From Qingshengfaniella alkalisoli (lineage in GTDB: Bacteria > Pseudomonadota > Alphaproteobacteria > Rhodobacterales > Rhodobacteraceae), in NCBI RefSeq assembly GCF_007855645.1, contig NZ_CP042265.1, positions 62,001 through 126,000 on the forward strand: a DNA stretch of 64,000 nucleotides. The letters run 5' to 3'. The notes beneath the pieces were generated by a model. It did not search any database. It was given only the letters and a program-made list of their open reading frames with translations, and was not told the DNA's origin. The first letter of the stretch is position 1. The number at the start of each line of letters is the position of its first letter. Below, piece after piece: positions 35,264-43,391 of this stretch. The position numbers were made by a program, and so were the translations under genes.

Positions 35264-35911
35264 ATGGAAAACCAGGTCAAGCATCAGACCAAGGAAGAAT
35301 ACGTCGCGGATTTCCTTCGAGAGGGCATTATCTCGGGTCAGTTTCCACGTGGCTCCAAGCTCAAGCAGGCACAGATCGCCGAGATGATCGGAACCTCGAT
35401 CACCCCTGTCAGAGAGGCGATCAAGCTGCTCGAGGCCGAGGGCTTCATCCTCGGCACGTCGCATCGCGGCGCGATCGTGGCGCCCTTCGACATCAACGCG
35501 ACCGAAGAGATCACCGACCTCAGGATCACGCTGGAATGCAAGCTGGGGGTCAAGGCTCTCAGTCGCCTGACCTCGCAAGACATCGAGGAGTTGCGCTCGC
35601 TTCAGGATCAGATAGAGGCCGCCGCGGCGCGCAACGACAAGGAAGCGGTTCGGACGATCAACTATCGATTTCACGAATTGATCTACATCGCGGCCGAACT
35701 GCCGCAGACCCTGCGGTTCGTCCGGGCGCTCTGGGCGCGCTACCCGTTCGACCTCATCAATCGACTGGACAATCGCATCGACCGGGCCTCGCAAGAGCAC
35801 CGCGATATGCTGAATGCTGTCATTTCCCGCGACGAAACCGCCTTCCTCCAGGCCTTGCGGTCCCACATCCGTTCGGCCTGGGACGAGTTCAAGGCCAGCT
35901 ACACCGAATAG
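35264..35911 (+). CDS. GntR-family regulator, FCD (FadR-type) subfamily
   Basis: 215 residues. The GntR winged helix spans about 8-75 (REGIISGQFPRGSKLKQAQI, then MIGTSITPVREAIKLLEAEG). The all-helical FCD ligand domain follows, with metal-site candidates in ITDLRITLECKL, NYRFHELIY, ASQEHRDMLNAV and LRSHIRSAW. FCD regulators usually bind carboxylic acids and act as repressors. It lies inside the cluster, between the transporter operon and the isochorismatase-like gene, and probably binds the ATAATGCATTAT boxes. Confidence 0.9.
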   Translation: MENQVKHQTKEEYVADFLREGIISGQFPRGSKLKQAQIAEMIGTSITPVREAIKLLEAEGFILGTSHRGAIVAPFDINATEEITDLRITLECKLGVKALSRLTSQDIEELRSLQDQIEAAAARNDKEAVRTINYRFHELIYIAAELPQTLRFVRALWARYPFDLINRLDNRIDRASQEHRDMLNAVISRDETAFLQALRSHIRSAWDEFKASYTE

Positions 35912-35965
35912 CCCCCCGCGTCCTTTCCGGCACGGGGTCGAATCCAAGCCTGAAAGGACTGCACA

Positions 35966-36544
35966 ATGGCATCTGATTCTATCCTTCTTGTCATGGACAT
36001 GTTGAACGACCTGGTTCATCCAGAGGGGATGGGCGGCATGAGCTATGTTCCACTCATGCAGGAACGCGGCGTTTATGACGCAACCGAACTTGCGATCAGC
36101 AAGGCCCGTGCGGCGGGCGTGATGGTCGGCTACGTCCGTGTCGGGTTTTCCCCGAATTACTCAGAATGCCCCCCGGGATCACCGGTATTCTCGAAAGCGC
36201 GCGACAACGGCGTGTTCAAGCTCGGGGAATGGGGGACCGAGGTACTAGATCGCTTCGCGCCCCAGCCCGGCGACCCGGATATTGTCAAGCACAGGGTCAG
36301 CCCCTTTTATGCGACCAAGCTTGAACCTCTGTTGCGCGCGCAGGGCATTCGGCGCCTGATCCTGTCGGGCGTGTCGACGAATGGAGTCATCTCGGCGGCG
36401 GTGCGGGAAGGTCATGATCGCGACTACGAGTGCGTGCTGCTTGAAGATTGCTGCGCCGGGGCGACCGCCGATGAACATGACCACGCCCTGTCCGGGTTGC
36501 GCCGCTTTGCGCAGGTCACCAGCGCAGCTGACGTGACCTTCTGA
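35966..36544 (+). CDS. Isochorismatase-like protein lacking the usual cysteine
   Basis: 192 residues with the isochorismatase-like hydrolase fold. The triad aspartate is in LLVMDMLNDLVHP (D11) and the lysine in DIVKHRVSPFYAT. The position normally holding the nucleophilic cysteine (GVxTNxCV) reads GVSTNGVIS, so valine replaces cysteine. Other cysteines (ECVLLEDCC) are in the following strand, a position not used for catalysis in the family. Typical members cleave amides or carbamoyl groups; activity here is uncertain. It starts 54 bases after the GntR gene with AAAGGA upstream. Confidence 0.8.
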   Translation: MASDSILLVMDMLNDLVHPEGMGGMSYVPLMQERGVYDATELAISKARAAGVMVGYVRVGFSPNYSECPPGSPVFSKARDNGVFKLGEWGTEVLDRFAPQPGDPDIVKHRVSPFYATKLEPLLRAQGIRRLILSGVSTNGVISAAVREGHDRDYECVLLEDCCAGATADEHDHALSGLRRFAQVTSAADVTF

Positions 36545-36561
36545 CTGACTAGCCGTCAAGA

Positions 36562-36680
36562 ATAATGCATCAAAGCGGCGAGCAATAGCCAGTCTGCGCA
36601 GATATACCCTGATCTCGTAAGAAAAACAGCCCTCGTTCTGGAGTATTCGTTGCTTGACCGCTTCCAAAATAATGCATTAT
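36562..36680. promoter_or_regulatory. Two GntR-type boxes before the hydratase/CoA-transferase operon
   Basis: ATAATGCAT occurs at 36562-36570, and the full palindrome ATAATGCATTAT at 36669-36680, 66 bases before the start of the MaoC-like gene. The second is the most symmetric copy in the window and is taken as the consensus. A repressor bound there would overlap the promoter. Confidence 0.65.
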
Positions 36681-36745
36681 ATTAAAAACAGCCGCGCAAA
36701 GCGCGCGTTCACCACAGACACCAGATCGATAGGGAGACCCCGAAA

Positions 36746-37969
36746 GTGACCACCGCTGAGAAGACCAAGGAAGACGAAGCCAAGGGCATGGGCGGCGCGC
36801 CCGCCGAAGGCAAAATCACCGACGAGGCGATTGCCGCTGCTGAAAAGATGGTGGGGCTGCAACTGCGCCCCGAAGGCCCGTACCTTCAGGATGCGACCGC
36901 CGACACGCTGCGCAACTGGTGCAACGGCATCGGCGACCTCAACCCGCTCTACCGTGATCCGGGCTATGGCGCGGCATCGCGCTTCGGCACGCAGCTGGGC
37001 CATCCGATGTTCCCGATGGCGCTTGGCTGGATTGGCCGGACCCGCTGGGGCCTGCCGGGTGTGCATGGCTTCTACGCGGGCAACGACTGGGAAATCTTCC
37101 GCCACATCCGCCCCGGCGACCGGATCAACGCCATCGAGCGCGTGATCGGGATCGACGTGAAGGAAAGCAAGTTCTCGGGCCGGCTGGTGCTGCAATACGT
37201 CGAGGCGACCTACTTTAACCAGCACGGCGACATGCTGTCCCGCGCCCTGGGCACCTGCACCCGCCACGAGCGCAAGGCGGCGCGCGATGCGGGCAAGTAC
37301 AAGGACATCACCACCTACGAATACACCCAGGAGGAGTTCGAGGAACTCGACGCCTGCATCATGGAAGAGCCGATGAAGATCCGCGGCTCCAAGGTGCGTT
37401 ACTGGGAAGACGTCACCGAAGGCGAAAGCCTCGACACCATCGTGCGCGGCCCGCTGTCGCTGATGGACACCATGGGCTTCCTCGTCGGGTCGGGCCGCGG
37501 CCATACCCATGGCGTGGTATTCCAGAACGCAATGAAGCACCCCGGCCACTTCTTCCGCAACCCCGAGGCGGGCGGCGGCATCGAGTACACGGGCATCGGT
37601 CACCACCGCGAAAGCACGGCAAAAGAGGTCGGCGTTCCCGGTGTCTACGATTATGGCCCGCAGCGGTCGTCGTGGATGGCGTCGATGGTCACCAACTGGA
37701 TGGGCGACGCTTCCTTCCTTAAACGCGTTCGCACCGAGATGCGCCGTTTTAACACCATGGGCGACAGCACTTGGTGCAAGGGCAAGGTGTCGAAGAAGTA
37801 CATCAAGGATGGCCACGCCCTGGTGGATATCGAGATCTGGGGGGAGAACCAACGCGGTGAAGTCACCACACCTGGCATCGCCACCGTCGCCCTTCAGACG
37901 CGCGACCCCAACCTGCGGGTGTTCCTCGATTGCGGGAACCTCGAGCTGGACCTTCCGGTCGTTCGCTGA
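36746..37969 (+). CDS. MaoC-like double-hotdog acyl-CoA dehydratase
   Basis: 407 residues. An N-terminal low-complexity stretch precedes a FAS1-like/MaoC N-terminal hotdog (about 50-190: ATADTLRNWCNGIGDLNPLY, then AGNDWEIFRHIRPGDRI) and a second hotdog (about 215-395: RYWEDVTEGESLDTIVRGPL, then HGVVFQNAMKHP). Such proteins add water to enoyl-CoA double bonds or catalyse the reverse. It is the first gene of the second operon and directly follows the palindrome pair. Frequent in Rhodobacterales catabolic clusters; substrate unknown. Confidence 0.85.
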   Translation: MTTAEKTKEDEAKGMGGAPAEGKITDEAIAAAEKMVGLQLRPEGPYLQDATADTLRNWCNGIGDLNPLYRDPGYGAASRFGTQLGHPMFPMALGWIGRTRWGLPGVHGFYAGNDWEIFRHIRPGDRINAIERVIGIDVKESKFSGRLVLQYVEATYFNQHGDMLSRALGTCTRHERKAARDAGKYKDITTYEYTQEEFEELDACIMEEPMKIRGSKVRYWEDVTEGESLDTIVRGPLSLMDTMGFLVGSGRGHTHGVVFQNAMKHPGHFFRNPEAGGGIEYTGIGHHRESTAKEVGVPGVYDYGPQRSSWMASMVTNWMGDASFLKRVRTEMRRFNTMGDSTWCKGKVSKKYIKDGHALVDIEIWGENQRGEVTTPGIATVALQTRDPNLRVFLDCGNLELDLPVVR

Positions 37970-37984
37970 AGAAAGGGGGCGGCC

Positions 37985-39136
37985 ATGATTGACAAGCCTC
38001 TAACCGGCCTTCGCGTCATAGAACGTGCCACTGGTGTGGCCGCGGCGCAGGCCGGGCGCCTGATGTGCCAGATGGGTGCCGAGGTCATCATGGCCGAACC
38101 TTCCGCTGGATGCCCGCTCAGGGAGGAGCCTCCGCTCCTTCCTAGGGGGCAAAGCGCGCTGTTCACATACCTGTCTCTCGGCAAGCGCAGCGTGGTCACC
38201 GATCCTGCGGGAGCCGACTTTCAGCAGAACATGCATAAGCTCCTGGCTGAGTCCGACGCCTTCATCGATGACACGCCGGTTTCGGATCGCGCCGCGCTGG
38301 GGCTTGATGAGGCAAGAATCGCCAAAGATCATCCGCATATCGTGCATCTTTCCGTCCTGCCGTTCGGCGCCTTCGGGCCCAAGGCAAATTGGAAAGGCGA
38401 CGAGATCAATCTGATCCATGCCGGAGGGGAGGGGTTCCTGCTGCCGAACGGGCTGACCGCCGATCTCTTCCCTGATCGCGCACCCCTGAAGATCGCCGGA
38501 CATTTCGCCGAGATGCAGGGTGGCACGACCGCCGCGATGGCGGCCATGGCTGCGCTGTGGACCGGCAAGGGCCAGTATGTCGACGCGTCGGTCCAGGACG
38601 CGAACGCTGCGGTCGGTGCTTTCGCCATCCAGCGCTTCGGCGACGGATCGGTGGAACACCGTCTCACCAGGTCGTTTAAGTTTGGCGGCGTCGTCGAATG
38701 TGCGGATGGCTACGTCGAGCTGCTGACGCTGGAAAAACGCCAGTGGCTGGGACTGATCGAGCTTCTCGGGGCCGAGGACTGGGCACAGGACCCCGAGCTT
38801 GCAGACGAGGTCGGGCGCAGCATGCGCGGCGCCGAGATCAACCAGCGCATCCGTGAATGGGCGCGCCACCGTAAGGTCGAAGACCTGGTCGCGCAGGCAC
38901 AAACCCTCGGTGTGCCCATGGCGCGCTACAATGCGCCCGAGCAGGTTCTGACCGGCCTTCAGGAAACATCACGGGGCATCTTCGCGACTGTTCATACGCC
39001 CGATGGGCCGGTGCAAGTGCAATCGCTGCCGTTCCGTTTCGGGCCGGACGCGCTGCCTGTCAGCGAGACGCTTGCCGGCATCGGCGCGGACCAGTCGCTC
39101 CTGTCCTGCCAACCGAGTCGGAGGGCTACAGCATGA
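37985..39136 (+). CDS. CaiB/BaiF CoA-transferase with Glu at the catalytic position
   Basis: 383 residues of the family III transferases (LTGLRVIERATGVAAAQAGR, then MGAEVIMAEPSAG, YLSLGKRSVVTD). Aligned on the following AxxAAL helix, the catalytic aspartate position carries glutamate (AGHFAEMQGGTTAAM). It lacks the usual GRNFRMI-type length and is somewhat short. The next gene encodes a paralogue with a normal aspartate and overlaps it by four bases, so the two probably form a heteromer in which this subunit is structural, as known for some two-subunit family III enzymes such as BbsEF. Confidence 0.85.
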   Translation: MIDKPLTGLRVIERATGVAAAQAGRLMCQMGAEVIMAEPSAGCPLREEPPLLPRGQSALFTYLSLGKRSVVTDPAGADFQQNMHKLLAESDAFIDDTPVSDRAALGLDEARIAKDHPHIVHLSVLPFGAFGPKANWKGDEINLIHAGGEGFLLPNGLTADLFPDRAPLKIAGHFAEMQGGTTAAMAAMAALWTGKGQYVDASVQDANAAVGAFAIQRFGDGSVEHRLTRSFKFGGVVECADGYVELLTLEKRQWLGLIELLGAEDWAQDPELADEVGRSMRGAEINQRIREWARHRKVEDLVAQAQTLGVPMARYNAPEQVLTGLQETSRGIFATVHTPDGPVQVQSLPFRFGPDALPVSETLAGIGADQSLLSCQPSRRATA

Positions 39137-40326
39137 AACCTCTCGCAGGTCTTCGCATCGCTGATTTCACCGTCCATGCCGCCGGGCCTTTCTGCACCCA
39201 CATGCTCAGCCAGATGGGGGCCGAGGTCATCAAGGTCGAAACCGCGCTGCGGCCTGACATCTTCCGCAAGCCGCACGCCGTCTATGGCCGCCAGGGGCCG
39301 GCGACCTTCGACCAGGTGTCGTCGAACAAGTTGTCGGTCAGGCTGAACCTGAAACACCCCGACGGGGTCGCTCTGGCAAAGAAGCTGGTCGGCGTTGCCG
39401 ATGTCGCTGCTGAAAGCTTCCGCGCGGGCGTGATGACACGCCTCGGGCTGGGCTACGACGCCCTGCGTGACGTGAAGCGGGATATCGTCATGGTCTCCGT
39501 GTCATCGTCAGGCCAGACCGGCCCGGAAAGCCATTTCGCCGGCTACGCACCTCTCTTTGGGGCCTGGGGTGGGCTGGGCTACCTGTCGGGTCATGCCGAC
39601 GGACCGCCGGTCGAGATGCGGCACGTCATGGACCACTCGGTCGGGATGCACGCGGCCCTTGCCACGCTGGCCGCACTCAATCGCCGTCGCCGCACCGGCG
39701 AAGGGTGCCACGTGGATGTCGCCGCCCGCGAGGTCGCCTCGTCCTTGGTGGGGGAATACCTGACCGCGGCTTCGGCGGGGATGTCCGTTGGTCGCATGGG
39801 CAATGACGACATGATCCGCGCGCCCCATGGGCTTTTCCCTACGGCCGATGCGGACCGCTGGCTGTCGATCTCCGTGTCCCGCGACGCCGAATGGAAGGTT
39901 CTGGCGCGGATCATCGGGCAACCGCAGCTGGCCGAAGACTGCCGCTTTGCCACGCAGGCCGAACGGCACGCAAACCGTCGCGAGCTGGATGCGCCGATCA
40001 GCGCCTGGACCGCCGGACAACGCGGCGAAACGGCGGCGATGCAGTTGCAAGCGGCGGGCGTTGCCGCCCACCTGTCCTGGGCCGCCTCTGACATCGTGTC
40101 GGATCCGCACATGCGGGCACGGGGCGCGATCCTCGACGTCGCCGAAACCGATGGCAAAATTCGCGCGGCGATCGGCCGGCCCGCGCGCTTCGCAGGGGAT
40201 AGCGCGCCGGGCATAACGCGCGGCACGCCGACACTCGGCGGCGACGAGGACTACGTTTACGGAGAACTCCTCGGCCTCAGCCGGGCGCAGATCGGCGCCC
40301 TGGTCAAGGACGAGGCCATCTACTGA
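39133..40326 (+). CDS. CaiB/BaiF CoA-transferase, catalytic paralogue
   Basis: 397 residues. Features are LAGLRIADFTVHAAGPFCTH, MGAEVIKVETALRPD, NLKHPDGVALAKKL and the catalytic aspartate in EMRHVMDHSVGMHAAL near residue 170. It overlaps the preceding paralogue by four bases (ATGA), which implies coupled translation and subunit pairing. It should transfer CoA from a donor such as succinyl-CoA to the organic acid degraded by this operon. Confidence 0.9.
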   Translation: MKPLAGLRIADFTVHAAGPFCTHMLSQMGAEVIKVETALRPDIFRKPHAVYGRQGPATFDQVSSNKLSVRLNLKHPDGVALAKKLVGVADVAAESFRAGVMTRLGLGYDALRDVKRDIVMVSVSSSGQTGPESHFAGYAPLFGAWGGLGYLSGHADGPPVEMRHVMDHSVGMHAALATLAALNRRRRTGEGCHVDVAAREVASSLVGEYLTAASAGMSVGRMGNDDMIRAPHGLFPTADADRWLSISVSRDAEWKVLARIIGQPQLAEDCRFATQAERHANRRELDAPISAWTAGQRGETAAMQLQAAGVAAHLSWAASDIVSDPHMRARGAILDVAETDGKIRAAIGRPARFAGDSAPGITRGTPTLGGDEDYVYGELLGLSRAQIGALVKDEAIY

Positions 40327-40336
40327 AGGGCTAAAG

Positions 40337-41188
40337 ATGACATCCACACCTGACTACTCCGACGCGATTGGCCGTACCGAGCGGCTTATTCAGATGATCT
40401 CGGCCGATCGCGCCGTCGGCCTCGCCGCGACGCTGGATATGGATTGCGGCCCGGCGGACGGTGACCCGCTGCCGCCGGGGTGGCACTGGCTCTATTTCAA
40501 CCCGTTCGCGCAGCGTCGGAATATCGGGGCTGACGGTCATCCCAAGCGCGGCGGTTTCCTTCCCGCCGTCACCTTGCCCCGCCGCATGTGGGCAGGCGGC
40601 CGCTTAGACTACCACGCGCCGCTCATGATCGGCCGGGAAGCCGAGAAGGTCAGCGAGATCATTTCAGTCAAGGCTAAGTCCGGTCGCGCGGGGCAGCTTG
40701 TCTTCGTGACGGTGAATCACAGGCTGTCGCAGGACGGAAGGCTCTGCATCGAGGAAGAACAGGACATAGTCTACCGCGAAGCTGCGGCGCCCGGCGCGCC
40801 GAAGCCTGATCCGGCCCCTGCGCCCGAAGGCGCCATCCGTTCCGAACAGATCACCCCCGATCCGGTGCTGCTCTTCCGCTTTTCCGCGCTGACGTCGAAC
40901 GGCCATCGCATCCATTACGACCGGACCTATGCCCGCGAGGAAGAGGATTACCGTGATCTTGTCGTGCATGGCCCGCTGACGGCCACCCTGCTTCAGGGTT
41001 TTGTCACGCCAGCGGGTGCGGGGCGTCTGATCCGCTTCGAATTCCGCGGCATGGCGCCGCTCTTCGGTGACCGCCCGTTCTCGGTCGAAGCCGGGGAGGA
41101 GACCGAGGGCGCCGTTCCGCTCTGGGCCAAGGGGCCGGACGGCGAGCTTGCCATGCAGGCAAGTGCAGTGGTCGAGCCCGTATCATGA
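40337..41188 (+). CDS. FAS1-like hotdog hydratase (mesaconyl/itaconyl-CoA hydratase type)
   Basis: 283 residues. The pattern is that of the HTD2/mesaconyl-C4-CoA hydratase family: ATLDMDCGPADGDPLPPGWH, LYFNPFAQRRNIGADGHPKR, LPRRMWAGGRLDYHAPLMIG and the catalytic hotdog block FRFSALTSNGHRIHYDRTYA. It hydrates branched unsaturated C5 dicarboxyl-CoA esters in characterised members. The next gene, overlapping by four bases, encodes the matching CoA-ester lyase, which supports that role. Confidence 0.88.
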   Translation: MTSTPDYSDAIGRTERLIQMISADRAVGLAATLDMDCGPADGDPLPPGWHWLYFNPFAQRRNIGADGHPKRGGFLPAVTLPRRMWAGGRLDYHAPLMIGREAEKVSEIISVKAKSGRAGQLVFVTVNHRLSQDGRLCIEEEQDIVYREAAAPGAPKPDPAPAPEGAIRSEQITPDPVLLFRFSALTSNGHRIHYDRTYAREEEDYRDLVVHGPLTATLLQGFVTPAGAGRLIRFEFRGMAPLFGDRPFSVEAGEETEGAVPLWAKGPDGELAMQASAVVEPVS

Positions 41189-42000
41189 CGACCCCGCGCA
41201 GCTATCTGTTCGTGCCCGGGCGCATGCCCGACAGGTTCGCGAAAGCCGCCGGATCGGGCGCTGACGCCATTATCCTCGACCTTGAGGACGCGGTCGGCCC
41301 AGACTCCAAATCCGAAGCCCGCGACCACGTCGCGCAATGGTTCGGCTCTGGCGGCACGGGGCTCGTGCGGATCAACGGTGCAGAGACGCCCTGGTTCGAC
41401 GACGACCTGGCGGCGCTGTCATCCTGCGACGTATCTGCCGTCATGGTGCCGAAAGCGACGCCCGAAAGCCTGTCGGCAGTGGCCGAGAAATTGCCCGGGC
41501 GCGCGCTGGTCGCGCTGATCGAAACGGCCGAGGGCCTCGCAGCGCTGCGCCGGTCGGTCACCTGCCCAGGGGTGACCCGGCTTGCCTTCGGCAACCTGGA
41601 TTTCGGCGCGGATACACGGATACCGGGCACCGGCCCCGTTCTTGATCCCGTCCGGTTCGAAATTGTCCTGGCATCGCGCCTTGGCGGCTTGGTGTCGCCG
41701 GTGGATGGCGTGACACCCGAGCTGAAGGACGCTGGCATTTTGGCCGACGAAGTGGCAAGGTCACGCATGCGCGGCTTCGGTGCAAAGCTCTGCATTCATC
41801 CCGCACAGGTTGCGTTCACGAACGATGGTTTCACCCCGTCCGAGGCCGAGGTCGACTGGGCAAGCCGCGTTCTGTCGGCCTTGTCGACCGCTTCGGGATC
41901 AGTCGTGCAGGTCGACGGCAAGATGGTTGACCGCCCGGTGATCGAACGTGCAAGACAGGTTCTGGCCGACGCCGGCCAGGCACCGCGCGGGTACAGGTAG
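41185..42000 (+). CDS. CitE-like CoA-ester lyase (citramalyl/malyl-CoA lyase type)
   Basis: 271 residues, a HpcH/HpaI TIM barrel. It starts PRSYLFVPGRMPDRFAKAAG, binds metal through VALIETAEGLAAL and LAFGNLDFGADT, and has DAIILDLEDAVGPDSK and KLCIHPAQV. Members split (S)-citramalyl-CoA to acetyl-CoA and pyruvate, or malyl-type CoA esters to glyoxylate. Placed after a CoA-transferase pair and an itaconyl/mesaconyl-CoA-type hydratase, it would be the final cleavage step. Last gene of the operon. Confidence 0.9.
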   Translation: MTTPRSYLFVPGRMPDRFAKAAGSGADAIILDLEDAVGPDSKSEARDHVAQWFGSGGTGLVRINGAETPWFDDDLAALSSCDVSAVMVPKATPESLSAVAEKLPGRALVALIETAEGLAALRRSVTCPGVTRLAFGNLDFGADTRIPGTGPVLDPVRFEIVLASRLGGLVSPVDGVTPELKDAGILADEVARSRMRGFGAKLCIHPAQVAFTNDGFTPSEAEVDWASRVLSALSTASGSVVQVDGKMVDRPVIERARQVLADAGQAPRGYR

Positions 42001-42082
42001 GGCACTGTAAAGGTATCGCAGGTTGCCGTGTGATATGGGAGATGTCTGTATGCCTACCGCTCGCCTTTGCCACGCCCACCGT

Positions 42083-42655
42083 TTATTTCCCGATGCCGTC
42101 GGCGATCATGCGCAGGACAGGCTCCCGCTCACCCGCGCCGGCGAGCTGGTTGCGGAACCCCTGCCGCTGCCAACCCTTCCCAATACCAGTCAGACGTATC
42201 CCGAAGGTCTTTAGAATTCTCCGAATATGTCCTTCCAGATCTTTTCGGAGATCGATCAATTGCCCTCGTGCGCTGATCAGGGTGCGCAATTGATCCGCGT
42301 CTTCAGTACGAACATGGACCGGCGTGAGCCAGCCTGTGCGCGCCAGCTGCGCAAGACCTTCTGCGTCCGCGGCGTCGGATTTGTTGGGGCGGGCCGAGAG
42401 GCTCTTGTGAGCCCTGCGAGCATCTATGCAAAGGGCTGGCAATCCCAGCTGCGCCAGTCCGCGCTGAAGCCAGATCGACAGCTGGCCGCTTTCATGCACG
42501 ATCAACTCAGGAGAGAGCGATCTTGTGCGGAACCAGCCCGCCACGCCCTCGGGATCGGCTGGTGACACGCCACGTGCTACGGTCGTCCCAGTGTCATCAA
42601 CAACGCAGATCGAAATCTCTTTCAGCGAAACATCCAAACCGGCATAGTAATTCAT
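42083..42655 (-). mobile_element. IS110-family transposase, N-terminal two thirds only
   Basis: 191 residues starting MNYYAGLDVSLKEISICVVD, with DEDD core residues in GLDVS, VHESGQL and SDAADAEGLAQLA, and the helical segment up to KTFGIRLTGIG. It aligns with the full-length copy at 52202-53242 to about residue 180 and then stops, so the C-terminal serine domain is missing. The start and the upstream GAGGAGAACGACC are conserved between copies, and so is the left-end region to about 42741. Confidence 0.88.
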
Positions 42656-42994
42656 GGTCGTTCTCCTCACGGCATTTTCTCGTGAGGCCAACATACCGGA
42701 CCTCGTTCGCCATCGGAGAGCGACCGCCGCAATCACACCATGTATGCTGTTCGCGGATCGGAGGCCTCATCAAAATTTCGAGCTCGCGCTCGTTGGACGC
42801 CACAGGCTTCCCCGTTCCGGATCTGGTCGATCATTTGCCCATACTTATCGTCCTCCTCCTCACATCGCCGACACTCCGGCAGTCTTGGTCAACAGATCGC
42901 GCCAGCCGGATCTCGGTAGTCTTCATTTCTCACAAGCATGGGCGATGTTGCGCAAATCAGGCTCGAGGGTGAATGCGCCCTTTCCCCGCTGAGT

Positions 42995-43320
42995 TCAGGC
43001 GATGGCTTCGATCTCGGCCCTGCCAAGGGCCGAGAAGGTGTTCATGATTGCGATGCGGATGTGGATTTCGGCGGTTTGGCGGTCGGGGTCTCGTGACATG
43101 ATCCGCTCCCCGAAGCGCTTGAGGCAGTTCATCCTGGCCTCGACCCTGCTTCGGACATGGTATCGTGCCCACTTCTTCCAAAGTGCCCGGCCCAGGTGTC
43201 GGGTTGCACGCAGGATCTCGTTTCGCGCGAAGGCCGCGTGGCAGTCTTCCTTCCAGGCGCGCCCGTTGCGCCGGATGGGTATGATCGCATCGGCACCTCG
43301 TTCACTGATCGCCCCATGAG
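42995..43320 (-). mobile_element. IS5-like transposase, C-terminal fragment
   Basis: About 107 residues: AISERGADAIIPIRRNGRAW, ARNEILRATRHLGRALWKKW, HVRSRVEARMNCLKRFGERI and PDRQTAEIHIRIAIMNTFSA. This is the end of a DDE transposase common in Rhodobacterales, including the final glutamate helix. The N-terminal part is absent; the frame runs on into unrelated sequence near the sulfotransferase stop. A more decayed copy lies at 14560-14800. Confidence 0.78.
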
Positions 43321-43391
43321 CGGGACAAACCAGCCGTCTGGCGGAACGAACCGAGTGCCAGCTTTTGCGTTCGTTTGCGTATTGCATAAAC

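Noticed and set aside
36677-37852. A 391-codon minus-strand frame
   Set aside because: Antisense to the MaoC-like gene, which has intact hotdog motifs, a promoter box and operon context.
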